Under the pieces are notes generated by a model. It made no database searches and was not told the origin of the DNA. It saw only the letters and a list, made by a program, of their open reading frames with translations. This document shows, piece after piece, positions 7,119 to 15,159 of a stretch of DNA of 17,559 bases. The stretch covers positions 1-17,559 of the forward strand of contig JBBQSN010000071.1 of NCBI GenBank assembly GCA_038213835.1, written 5' to 3'. Numbering within the stretch: position 1 is the stretch's first letter; the number at the start of each line of letters is the position of its first letter. The DNA is from JBBQSN01 sp038213835. GTDB taxonomy: Bacteria; Actinomycetota; Actinomycetes; Actinomycetales; CAWJMD01. Position numbers and translations under genes: made by a program.

Positions 7119-7496
7119 ATGGGGTGGATGTCACGTCTGACACGAGGCGGGGGACGGACCGCCGCGGAGCCGGGCTCCGACGCCCCGACCGGCCAGGTGC
7201 AGCTGGGCGCGGTGCAGCAGCACCTGGCCGATTTCGTCCGCACGCGCACGGAGGTGGAGGGCTACGTCGAGCCGGCCACCACCGTCACGCCGACCACGAT
7301 CCTGCTCGTGGCCGGCGACGGCGAGTGGACCCGGCGCCCGGTGCCCGACCCGCGGGCCGCCGAGAGGTTCGCCAAGGACCTCGGCGTCCCGGTCTTCGAC
7401 GTCAACCTCTCGGGCTACCCGAGCCGGATGCGGGAGTGGAACGCCCGGGTCAAGGCCGCCGCGGCCGAGGCCCGACGCCAGCTCGGCGGACCCTGA
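7119..7496 (+). CDS. small protein of unknown function
   Basis: A 125-residue protein I do not recognise. It has no signal peptide, membrane span or cysteine cluster. Residues about 1-25 are basic and Gly-rich and probably disordered. The rest looks like a small soluble alpha/beta fold: a helix (LGAVQQHLADFVRTR), a strand (TTILLVAG), the motif GDGEWTRRPVPD, a helix (AAERFAKDLG), a strand (VPVFDVNLSG), and a C-terminal charged helix. ATG 7119 was chosen because of the TACCGT box 6 nt upstream; ATG 7128 is possible. It is divergent from lpdA and convergent with pepA, and their stop codons are only 6 nt apart. Codon use is typical of real coding sequence here. Confidence 0.72.
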   Translation: MGWMSRLTRGGGRTAAEPGSDAPTGQVQLGAVQQHLADFVRTRTEVEGYVEPATTVTPTTILLVAGDGEWTRRPVPDPRAAERFAKDLGVPVFDVNLSGYPSRMREWNARVKAAAAEARRQLGGP

Positions 7497-7512
7497 GCAC
7501 CCTCAGCCGAGC
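7481..7512. terminator. palindrome containing both convergent stop codons
   Basis: GCTCGG (7481-7486) pairs with CCGAGC (7507-7512), and CTGAG (7493-7497) pairs with CTCAG (7502-7506) around a 4-nt loop. The TGA of the 7119 gene (7494-7496) and the stop of pepA (7503-7505) both lie in the inner stem. It may act as a bidirectional terminator without a T tract. Confidence 0.45.
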
Positions 7513-9032
7513 CGCTCGGCCAGCGTGAGCAGGGTGCGCACCGCCACGCCCGTGCCGCCCTTGCCCGTGTAGCCGTGCGCGCCACCGGAGTTGAACGCCG
7601 GTCCGGCGATGTCGAGGTGCGCCCACGGGACGGTCTCGCCGTCGGCACCCGTCCCGACGAACTCGGACAGGAACAGCCCGGCGACGAGCATGCCGCCGAA
7701 CCGGTCGCCGATGTTGGCGATGTCGGCGACGGGGGAGTCCATCGACGAGCGCAGCTCGGCGGGCAGCGGCATCGGCCAGAACTGCTCGCCGCTGTCGGCT
7801 GCGGCGCGGGTCACCTGGTCGCGCAGGTCGTCGTCGTTGGCCATCACGGCGCTGACCCGGTTGCCGAGCGCGACCATCTGGGCGCCGGTGAGGGTCGCGA
7901 CGTCGACCAGCACGTCGGGGTTCTCCTCGCAGGCGGCGACGATGCCGTCGGCCAGCACCAGCCGGCCCTCGGCGTCGGTGTTGAGCACCTCGACCGTGCG
8001 GCCGCCGTAGATCGTGATGACGTCGGAGGGGCGCTGCGCCGTGCCCGACGGCATGTTCTCGGCCAGGCAGAGCCAGCCGGTGACCGCGACCGGGAGCGCC
8101 AGCCGCGACGCCGCGACGACGGTGTGCATGACGGCGGCAGCACCGGCCATGTCGAGCTTCATCGTCTCCATGCCCGCGGCCGGCTTGATCGACAGACCGC
8201 CGGAGTCGAAGGTGATGCCCTTGCCGACCAGGGCGAGGTGCTTGCGGCCGGCGGCGCGACCGGCCGGCGTGTAGGACATCTTCACCAGGCGCGGCCCGCG
8301 GCTTGAGCCCTGGCCGACGCCGACGAGGCCGCCGTAGCCGGCCTTGCGCAGGGCCGCCTCGTCGAGCACCGTCACGGTGACCCCGTGCTCCGTGCCGAGC
8401 GCCTGGGCGATCTCGGCGAAGCGGGCCGGGAACAGGTCGAGGGGCGGGCAGTTGACGAGGTCCTTGGTGGCCGCCACGGCCTCGGCCAGCACGTGCGCCC
8501 GGGCGACGGCGGTCTTCGCGCCGCGGTCGCGGTGCGCCGAGGTCGCGAGCGTGATCTTCGCGACGGCGGCCTGGGACGGGTCTGCGGTGCGCCGCCGGTA
8601 CTCGGTGTACGCGTAGGCGCCGAGCAGGCCACCCTCAGCGACGGCGGCCACCCGGCCCACCGTGTCGGTGGGCAGGGCGAGCACGACGTGGGCGTGGCCG
8701 GCCAGGGTGCGGACGGCCGCACCGGCGGCGCGGCGCAAGGCCTCGTCCGGCACGGTCTGGTCCTTCGGTCCGGGGCGACCGGTGCCGGTGAGCACGACCA
8801 CCTTGGCACGCACGCCCTCGGGCGACGGCACGCGGACCACCTCGTCGGCCGTGCCCTTCACGCCGAGCGCGGGCAGCGCGGACTCGAGGGCGCGACGCAC
8901 GCCGGCGGGCAGGGTGTCGGCGCCGAGCACCGAGGCGGAGCCGGCCCCGTCGGTGGCCGGGGTGGTGGCCAGGACGAGTGCGTCGGCGGCGACGGTGGTG
9001 GCGTCCTTGCCGGTGAGGCTGAGCGTGGTCAC
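7503..9032 (-). CDS. pepA: leucyl aminopeptidase, M17 family
   Basis: Cytoplasmic di-metal aminopeptidase of 509 residues that releases N-terminal residues from peptides. All family metal and catalytic residues are visible: Lys271 and Asp276 in GKGITFDSGG, Lys283, Asp294 in KLDMAGAA, and Asp353, Glu355 and Arg357 in the signature NTDAEGRL. The spacing is that of the E. coli enzyme shifted by one. The N-terminal domain (1-160) is the less conserved macro-like domain. The start is GTG 9032 with GAGGAG 4-5 nt upstream; the open frame further upstream overlaps gcvT antisense and is not real. It is divergent from gcvT. Confidence 0.95.
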   Translation of the reverse strand: MTTLSLTGKDATTVAADALVLATTPATDGAGSASVLGADTLPAGVRRALESALPALGVKGTADEVVRVPSPEGVRAKVVVLTGTGRPGPKDQTVPDEALRRAAGAAVRTLAGHAHVVLALPTDTVGRVAAVAEGGLLGAYAYTEYRRRTADPSQAAVAKITLATSAHRDRGAKTAVARAHVLAEAVAATKDLVNCPPLDLFPARFAEIAQALGTEHGVTVTVLDEAALRKAGYGGLVGVGQGSSRGPRLVKMSYTPAGRAAGRKHLALVGKGITFDSGGLSIKPAAGMETMKLDMAGAAAVMHTVVAASRLALPVAVTGWLCLAENMPSGTAQRPSDVITIYGGRTVEVLNTDAEGRLVLADGIVAACEENPDVLVDVATLTGAQMVALGNRVSAVMANDDDLRDQVTRAAADSGEQFWPMPLPAELRSSMDSPVADIANIGDRFGGMLVAGLFLSEFVGTGADGETVPWAHLDIAGPAFNSGGAHGYTGKGGTGVAVRTLLTLAERLG

Positions 9033-9064
9033 GTGTCTCCTCTGTGCGGTGGCGGTGACTCGCG

Positions 9065-9070
9065 ATGCTA
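9065..9070 (-). promoter_or_regulatory. candidate -10 box for pepA
   Basis: TAGCAT on the minus strand lies about 33 nt before the pepA GTG, leaving room for the GAGGAG ribosome site. No clear -35 is seen; a C/G-run hairpin occupies that position. Confidence 0.35.
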
Positions 9071-9085
9071 ACGGGGAGCGCGCTT

Positions 9086-9107
9086 CCCCCCTGTGCACAC
9101 CGGGGGG
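9086..9107. promoter_or_regulatory. C6/G6 dyad around TGTGCACA, possible operator
   Basis: CCCCCC (9086-9091), the perfect palindrome TGTGCACA (9092-9099), CC, then GGGGGG (9102-9107). It lies in the 157-bp pepA/gcvT divergent region, just upstream of the pepA -10 candidate. Nearby GGGGAGCGCGCTTCCCC (9073-9089) is another near-palindrome. It could be a regulator site or an artefact of GC-rich sequence. Confidence 0.35.
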
Positions 9108-9175
9108 ACGACGTGGCGCAGCAGCCCGGTACCGAACCACCCCGGCCGAGTTCTCCCCCTCGTGGGCACGGCGAG

Positions 9176-9181
9176 TAGGTT
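9176..9181 (+). promoter_or_regulatory. -10 box for leaderless gcvT
   Basis: TAGGTT is followed by 8 nt and ATG 9190. There is no Shine-Dalgarno before that ATG, so transcription probably begins at or next to the start codon, which leaves no room for a glycine riboswitch. Confidence 0.45.
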
Positions 9182-9189
9182 CTGCGGCC

Positions 9190-10305
9190 ATGGAGCACCC
9201 AGCGTCCCCCCTGACCGGCCCGTTGCACGACCGGCACCTCGCGTCGGGGGCCAAGCTCGCCGACTTCGGCGGCTGGTCGATGCCCCTGGAGTACCCCGGC
9301 GGCGGCGTGGTCGCCGAGCACACGGCCGTGCGCGAGGCGGTCGGCGTGTTCGACGTCAGCCACCTCGGCAAGGCCCGCGTGTCCGGTCCCGGCGCGGCCG
9401 CTTTCGTGAACGCCGCCCTCGCGAACGACCTCGGACGGATCGAGCCGGGGCAGGCGCAGTACACGCTGTGCTGCGACGACGCGACCGGCGGAGCGGTCGA
9501 CGACCTGATCGCCTACCTGCGCTCGGACGACGACGTCTTCCTCGTCCCGAACGCCGCGAACACCGCCGAGGTGGTGCGCCGGCTGGCCGACGCCGCCCCC
9601 GAGGGCGTGCAGGTGGAGGACCTGCACCACGGGTACGCCGTCCTGGCCGTGCAGGGCCCGCTCTCGGACGAGGTGCTGGGCGACCTCGGTCTGCCCACCG
9701 GCCACGACTACATGTCCTTCGTCGAGACCGACTGGAACGGCTCGCCGGTCGTCGTGTGCCGCACCGGGTACACCGGTGAGCGCGGCTACGAGCTGCTGCC
9801 GCTGTGGGACGGGGCCGGACCGCTGTGGGACGCGCTGGTCGCGGCCGCGACGGCCCGGGGCGGACGGGCTGCCGGGCTCGGCGCCCGCGACACCCTGCGC
9901 ACCGAGATGGGGTACGCGCTGCACGGTCACGAGCTCTCGCTCGAGATCACTCCCGTCCAGGCCCGGGTCGGGTGGGCGGTCGGCTGGAAGAAGGACGCCT
10001 TCTGGGGACGCGAGGTGCTGACGGCCGAGAAGGCCGCGGGACCCGCGCGCCAGCTCTGGGGCCTGCTCGCGATCGACCGCGGCGTGCCCCGGGCCGGCCT
10101 CGACGTCGTCGACGACGAGGGGGCGGTGGTCGGGCGGACGACGTCCGGGACGTTCTCGCCGACGCTCAAGCAGGGGATCGCGCTGGCGCTGCTGCCGCCC
10201 GGCACCGCCGCCGACGACGAGCTCAGCGTCGACGTGCGGGGGCGCCGGCTGCGCTGCCGGGTGGTCAGACCGCCGTTCGTCCAGGTGCAGACCCGCCAGG
10301 ACTGA
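9190..10305 (+). CDS. gcvT: aminomethyltransferase (glycine cleavage T protein) or GcvT-family protein
   Basis: 371 residues, the usual length for T protein, which transfers the methylene group from the lipoylated H protein to tetrahydrofolate and releases ammonia. Visible family features are PLHDRHLASGAKLADFGGW at the start, the catalytic Asp region GGAVDDLIAY (Asp104/105), GYTGERGYEL, LGARDTLRTEMGYALHGHEL and the C-terminal barrel with TSGTFSPTLKQGIALA. The DTLR/GYALHG pattern supports a true T protein rather than YgfZ. It is monocistronic or leads into the DHFR-like gene 82 bp downstream. gcvP and gcvH are not in this window; LpdA nearby supplies the L protein. Confidence 0.93.
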   Translation: MEHPASPLTGPLHDRHLASGAKLADFGGWSMPLEYPGGGVVAEHTAVREAVGVFDVSHLGKARVSGPGAAAFVNAALANDLGRIEPGQAQYTLCCDDATGGAVDDLIAYLRSDDDVFLVPNAANTAEVVRRLADAAPEGVQVEDLHHGYAVLAVQGPLSDEVLGDLGLPTGHDYMSFVETDWNGSPVVVCRTGYTGERGYELLPLWDGAGPLWDALVAAATARGGRAAGLGARDTLRTEMGYALHGHELSLEITPVQARVGWAVGWKKDAFWGREVLTAEKAAGPARQLWGLLAIDRGVPRAGLDVVDDEGAVVGRTTSGTFSPTLKQGIALALLPPGTAADDELSVDVRGRRLRCRVVRPPFVQVQTRQD

Positions 10306-10351
10306 CCCGGCGGCGGACGACCGATGAGCCGGCGCCCCCGGTGCGGTCCTC

Positions 10352-10377
10352 CCTGGGAGAGCACCCCCCTGGGAGAG
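10352..10377 (+). repeat. doubled CCTGGGAGAG before the DHFR-like gene
   Basis: CCTGGGAGAG occurs at 10352-10361 and 10368-10377, 16 bp apart. The second runs into AGGAG, the ribosome site for ATG 10388. The first copy could be a decoy or standby ribosome site, or a small duplication. Confidence 0.5.
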
Positions 10378-11016
10378 GAGAACGGCCATGGGCAAGGTCG
10401 TCATGAACGCCGCTGTGTCCCTGGACGGGTTCGTCGCGATGGACGACGACATGCCCGGACCGATCTTCGACTGGTGCGGCAACGGGTCCGTCGCCCTGCC
10501 CCTGGGTGACGAGGAGCGGGTCTTCCACGTCTCGCCGCCGACCGCCGGGTACCTCGCGCAGATGCGTGACCGCACCGCGGCCGGGGTGATCGGGCGCTGC
10601 CTGTCGACGGGTGGGGCGGCCGGCCAGCCACCGGCCGGCGGCCACGTCTTCGTCGTGACGCACGAGCCCCCGACCGGCTGGACGTGGGCAGCGACGGCTC
10701 CGTTCACGTTCGTCGCCAGCGTCGAGCGGGCCCGCGCCTACGCCGGCGACAAGGACGTCTCGATGACCGCCGGGGACGTCGGCGGGCAGGCGCTGCGGCT
10801 GGGGCTGGTCGACCAGGTGGTGATGAATCTCGCGCCGGACGTGCTGGGCACCGGCGTGCCGTTCTTCGGCTCGGGTTCGCTCACCGAGCCGATCGAGCTG
10901 GAGGCCCCCCGGATCATCGCCGGCGACCGGGTCACGCACCTCGTGTTCGACGTCCGGCGCGAACGGTCGCACCACCCCGCACCGGTCCCGGCTACGTGGG
11001 GGACTGACGGGCTGAC

Positions 11017-11022
11017 TAACCT
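11017..11022 (+). promoter_or_regulatory. -10 box for leaderless hisF
   Basis: TAACCT is followed by 6 nt and the GTG at 11029, with no Shine-Dalgarno. It lies inside the run-on tail of the DHFR-like frame. Confidence 0.45.
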
Positions 11023-11028
11023 CGTCGC

Positions 11029-11799
<771 letters not shown>

Positions 11800-11825
11800 C
11801 GTCCTGCAACGATTTCCGCGATCGA

Positions 11826-11837
11826 TCTCGGCCGAGA
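11826..11837. promoter_or_regulatory. perfect 12-bp palindrome TCTCGGCCGAGA
   Basis: It lies 27 bp after the hisF stop. It could be a protein site or the stem of a weak terminator; no T tract follows. Confidence 0.3.
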
Positions 11838-12027
11838 AGCTCGAAGATCTCGTCGGCGCTCTGGTCCGGATGACGGGTCTCGGAGTGGTGCTGCAGTGGG
11901 CGACCAGAGGGCAGATGTCGGTTTCGAGGTGCTTGGTCGGATGGGTGGCTGCCTTGGCGATCCACCTCCTGCGTGATGACGGCGGCCCACTGGTCGACCC
12001 TGGATCGGCAAGCTGGAAGCCATTGGG

Positions 12028-12087
12028 GTGCAATGGATGTGAAAGCGTGACGTTGCACCGCGAACCGGTCGACCGGGCCCGTTGCAC
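12028..12087. promoter_or_regulatory. possible operator cluster for the sugar operon
   Basis: GTGCAATG (12028-12035) is inverted against CGTTGCAC (12051-12058), with one mismatch in 8, and CGTTGCAC recurs directly at 12080-12087. Between them is a perfect 12-bp palindrome CCGGTCGACCGG (12065-12076). Another TGCAACG lies at 11805-11811. The cluster is 106-165 bp before the first transporter gene, a usual place for a LacI- or ROK-type sugar repressor. No regulator gene is in the window. Confidence 0.4.
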
Positions 12088-12192
12088 ATTCGTTAGCGAC
12101 GGGCTCGACTGCTTGGCGTATGTTCTGCGAGCGGCAACCCGTTTGCGGAGCGGGCGCCTAACCGGACAGCTCGACGGCATCAGGGAGCGCTT

Positions 12193-13743
12193 GTGGACAG
12201 AGATGTCATCCTCGAGATGCATGGCATCTCCAAGTCCTTCCCGGGGGTCAAGGCGCTGTCGGACGTCAACCTGAGCGTCCGGCGCGGTGACGTCAACGCC
12301 ATCTGCGGCGAGAACGGTGCCGGCAAGTCGACGTTGATGAAGGTCCTGTCCGGTGTGCACTCCTACGGCTCGTACGAGGGCGAGATCCGGTTCAACGGGG
12401 AGGAGGTCCGGTTCGGGGGCATCCGCGACTCCGAGCACGCCGGGATCGTCATCATCCACCAGGAGCTGGCGCTCATCCCGGAGCTGTCCATCGCGGAGAA
12501 CATCTTCCTCGGGAACGAGACGACCTCCCGCGGGGTGATCGACTGGGTGGCCACGAACAACCGGGCCCGTGAGCTGCTGGCCCGGGTCGGCCTGCGCGAG
12601 GACCCCGAGACGCCGATCAAGAACATCGGGATCGGTAAGCAACAGCTCGTCGAGATCGCCAAGGCCCTGAGCAAGCAGGTCAAGCTGCTCATCCTCGACG
12701 AGCCCACCGCGGCCTTGAACGAGGAGGACTCGCATCACCTGCTGGACCTGATCAGGGGGCTGCAGGGCAAGGGCATCACGTCGATCATGATCAGCCACAA
12801 GCTCAATGAGATCGAGGCCATCGCCGACGCGATCACCATCATCCGCGACGGTCAGACGGTGGAGACGATCGACGTACGGGCCGACGGCGTCGATGAGGAC
12901 CGGATCATTCGCGGCATGGTCGGGCGGTCGCTGGAGTCCCGCTTCCCAGACCACACCCCGTCGATCGGCGAGAAGTTCTTCGAGGTCAGCGGTTGGACCG
13001 TCGCCCACCCGCAGGTGCCTGAGCGCCTGGTCTGCAAGGAGTCGGAGTTCTTCGTGCGCCGCGGGGAGATCGTCGGGTTCGCCGGTCTGATGGGCGCCGG
13101 GCGGACGGAGCTGATGCGGTCGATCTTCGGCCGGTCCTACGGCACCTGGCTGTCCGGGCGGATGGTCCTGAACGGCCGGGAGGTCCAGCTCCGCACTGTT
13201 CCACGCGCCATCGAGGCCGGTATCGGCTACGTCACCGAGGACCGGAAGCTGCTCGGCCTCAACCTGCTCGACGACGTCAAGACCACCACCGTGTCGGCCA
13301 AGCTCAGCAAGATCTCCAAGCGGTTCGTCGTGGACCGCCGCGCCGAGCATGTGGCAGCCGAGGACTTCCGCAAGGCGATGCGGACCAAGACGCCCTCGGT
13401 CGACGACGGCGTCAGCAAACTGTCGGGCGGGAACCAGCAGAAGGTCGTGCTGGCCAAGTGGCTCTTCACGGACCCGGAGCTGCTGATCCTGGACGAGCCC
13501 ACGCGGGGGATCGACGTCGGCGCCAAGTACGAGATCTACGGGATCATCCAGCGGCTCGCCGAGGAGGGCAAGGGGATCATCGTGGTGTCGTCGGAGCTAC
13601 CGGAGCTGCTGGGCCTGTCCGACCGGATCTACAGCATCTCGGAGGGCACGATCACCGGTGTCCTCGACAAGGCCGAAGCCAACCAGGAGTCCCTCATGCG
13701 CCTGATGACCGCCGGCGCCTCGCGAACCGCCACCCCGGCATGA
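12193..13743 (+). CDS. mmsA: multiple-monosaccharide ABC transporter ATP-binding protein (MmsA/GguA type)
   Basis: 516-residue tandem ATPase of a CUT2 sugar importer, on the inner face of the membrane. The first half has Walker A GENGAGKST (39-47), the signature-like IGIGKQQLVEIAKAL (145-159) and Walker B LILDEPTAAL (Asp169, Glu170). The second half has the degenerate Walker A GLMGAGRT (298-305, no Lys), which is normal for this class, then LSGGNQQ (410-416) and LILDEPTRGID (Asp434, Glu435). Wording such as GIRDSEHAGIVIIHQELALIPELSIAENIFLGNE is typical of MmsA/GguA rather than RbsA. GTG 12193 has AGGGAG 5 nt upstream. It is the first gene of the operon; the permease begins 55 bp after its stop. 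Confidence 0.93.
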   Translation: MDRDVILEMHGISKSFPGVKALSDVNLSVRRGDVNAICGENGAGKSTLMKVLSGVHSYGSYEGEIRFNGEEVRFGGIRDSEHAGIVIIHQELALIPELSIAENIFLGNETTSRGVIDWVATNNRARELLARVGLREDPETPIKNIGIGKQQLVEIAKALSKQVKLLILDEPTAALNEEDSHHLLDLIRGLQGKGITSIMISHKLNEIEAIADAITIIRDGQTVETIDVRADGVDEDRIIRGMVGRSLESRFPDHTPSIGEKFFEVSGWTVAHPQVPERLVCKESEFFVRRGEIVGFAGLMGAGRTELMRSIFGRSYGTWLSGRMVLNGREVQLRTVPRAIEAGIGYVTEDRKLLGLNLLDDVKTTTVSAKLSKISKRFVVDRRAEHVAAEDFRKAMRTKTPSVDDGVSKLSGGNQQKVVLAKWLFTDPELLILDEPTRGIDVGAKYEIYGIIQRLAEEGKGIIVVSSELPELLGLSDRIYSISEGTITGVLDKAEANQESLMRLMTAGASRTATPA

Positions 13744-13762
13744 CCCTCACCTCTCCGCCCCA

Positions 13763-13777
13763 GCGGGCGAAGCCCGC
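13763..13777 (+). other. intercistronic hairpin between ATPase and permease genes
   Basis: GCGGGC and GCCCGC form a perfect 6-bp stem with a GAA loop, 19 nt after the ATPase stop and 21 nt before the permease ATG. It is probably an mRNA stability or processing element; it is too weak alone to end transcription. Confidence 0.45.
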
Positions 13778-13798
13778 CCGACGTCCCCCGGGAGCATC

Positions 13799-15085
13799 AT
13801 GAACAAGCTGAAGGAGATCTTCGGGGGCGACACCCGCCAGTTCGGGATGATCTTCGCCCTCGTCGCCCTCATCGTGCTCTTCCAGGTCCTGACCGATGGC
13901 TTGACGCTGCGGCCCGAGAACGTCATCAACATCTTCCAGGGCAACTCCTACATCCTCGTGCTCGCCATCGGCATGGTGCTGGTGATCATCGCCGGCCACA
14001 TCGACCTGTCGGTCGGCTCGATCGCCGCCTTCGCGGGCATCGTGGTGGCGATAGCGATGCGTGACTGGGGGCTGCCCTGGTGGGCCGGGATCCTGCTCGG
14101 CCTCGTGGTCGGCGCCCTGATCGGTGCGTGGCAAGGCTTCTGGGTGGCGGTCGTGGGCATTCCCGCCTTCATCGTCACCCTCGCCGGCATGCTCATCTTC
14201 CGCGGCGCGAACCAGTTCGTCGGGAAGTCCAACACGGTGCCGGTGAGCCCCGAGTTCCGGGTGATCGGGGCCGGCTACCTGCCCGAGGTGGGCCCCGACA
14301 CCGGATACAACAACCTGACGCTGATGATCGGCCTCGGCTTGTGCGTGGCCCTGGTCGTCGGCACGCTTCGCACCCGTCGCAACCAGCTGAAGATCGGTGC
14401 GGTGCTGGAGAGCTCGACGACGACCTTCGTGCGGCTGGGCCTGATCTGTGTCGCGATCCTCGCCGTCACCCTGCTCATGGGCTCGGGCCGCCCGGGCACG
14501 TCGATGCCCGTCTCCGCCCTGATCCTCGGCGCCCTGGTGCTGGTCTACGGCTTCGTCTCGACCCGCACCATCATCGGCCGGCACGTGTACGCCGTCGGCG
14601 GCAACCGGCACGCGGCCGAGCTGTCCGGCGTCCGCAGCAAGAACGTGAACTTCCTGGTCATGATGAACATGTCGATCCTCGCCGCGCTCGCCGGGATGAT
14701 GTTCGTCGCGCGGTCGAACGCCTCAGGCCCCTTCGACGGCGTCGGCTGGGAGCTGGACGCCATCGCGGCCGTCTTCATCGGCGGAGCCGCCGTCACCGGC
14801 GGCGTCGGAACAGTCGTCGGGTCGGTCATCGGCGGTCTGGTCATGGCGGTGCTCAACAACGGTCTGCAGCTGTTGGGCATCGGTGCCGACATGACCCAGA
14901 TCATCAAGGGCCTCGTGCTGCTCATCGCCGTTGCCTTCGACGTCTACAACAAGAGCCAGGGCCGACGCTCCATCACCGGGCTGCTCATGCAGAACTTCAC
15001 GGGCCGGACCCCCCCACCGAGCGGGCCCACCGCGGAGGAGAAGGCGTCCGAGCGGACGACGGACACCATCAGGCAGGAGGTCTGA
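13799..15085 (+). CDS. mmsB: multiple-monosaccharide ABC transporter permease (MmsB/GguB type)
   Basis: 428-residue membrane protein of the BPD_transp_2 family, forming the sugar channel. Many hydrophobic segments are visible, among them FGMIFALVALIVLFQVL, ILVLAIGMVLVIIAG, ILLGLVVGALIGAW, GLICVAILAVTLL and ALILGALVLVYGF. The conserved loop HIDLSVGSIAAF follows the second segment and AVGGNRHAAELSGV comes near residue 275. It is longer than RbsC (about 320) because of an extra central segment, as is usual for GguB/MmsB. The C-terminal 35 residues are polar. ATG 13799 has GGGAG upstream. Confidence 0.92.
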   Translation: MNKLKEIFGGDTRQFGMIFALVALIVLFQVLTDGLTLRPENVINIFQGNSYILVLAIGMVLVIIAGHIDLSVGSIAAFAGIVVAIAMRDWGLPWWAGILLGLVVGALIGAWQGFWVAVVGIPAFIVTLAGMLIFRGANQFVGKSNTVPVSPEFRVIGAGYLPEVGPDTGYNNLTLMIGLGLCVALVVGTLRTRRNQLKIGAVLESSTTTFVRLGLICVAILAVTLLMGSGRPGTSMPVSALILGALVLVYGFVSTRTIIGRHVYAVGGNRHAAELSGVRSKNVNFLVMMNMSILAALAGMMFVARSNASGPFDGVGWELDAIAAVFIGGAAVTGGVGTVVGSVIGGLVMAVLNNGLQLLGIGADMTQIIKGLVLLIAVAFDVYNKSQGRRSITGLLMQNFTGRTPPPSGPTAEEKASERTTDTIRQEV

Positions 15086-15099
15086 CAGCAGTTCCTGCC
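15072..15099 (+). other. hairpin across the permease stop codon
   Basis: GGCAGGA (15072-15078) and TCCTGCC (15093-15099) are perfect 7-bp inverted repeats around 14 nt that include the TGA of the permease gene. It may protect or process the mRNA upstream of the receptor gene. Confidence 0.35.
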
Positions 15100-15159
15100 G
15101 CTGCCCCACGCACCTTTCCCCTCATCACCAGCACTCCCGATCAGAAGGTGAACACACAG

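Larger units (their letters stand above)
11800..12192. other. gene-free stretch before the sugar transporter operon
   Basis: 393 bp with no convincing gene on either strand. Hand counting gives about 64% GC over 11821-12180, lower than two 60-bp samples from hisF (70% and 75%). It holds the palindromes and GTTGCAC motifs listed separately and a possible -10 (TATGTT, 12119-12124). Minus-strand frames through it are open but resemble no protein I know. It probably contains the operon promoter and operator, and might be the scar of an insertion or of a lost gene. Confidence 0.6.

Noticed and set aside
9033..9189. Glycine riboswitch upstream of gcvT
   Set aside because: The -10 box lies 8 nt before the ATG, leaving no leader, and I see no tandem aptamer-like structure.
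9033..9464. N-terminal extension of PepA
   Set aside because: The region is antisense to gcvT; GTG 9032 has GAGGAG upstream and gives the normal family length.
14080..15159. Upstream extension of the sugar-binding protein frame
   Set aside because: It is an out-of-frame Arg/Pro-rich shadow of the permease; the lipoprotein signal begins exactly at ATG 15160.
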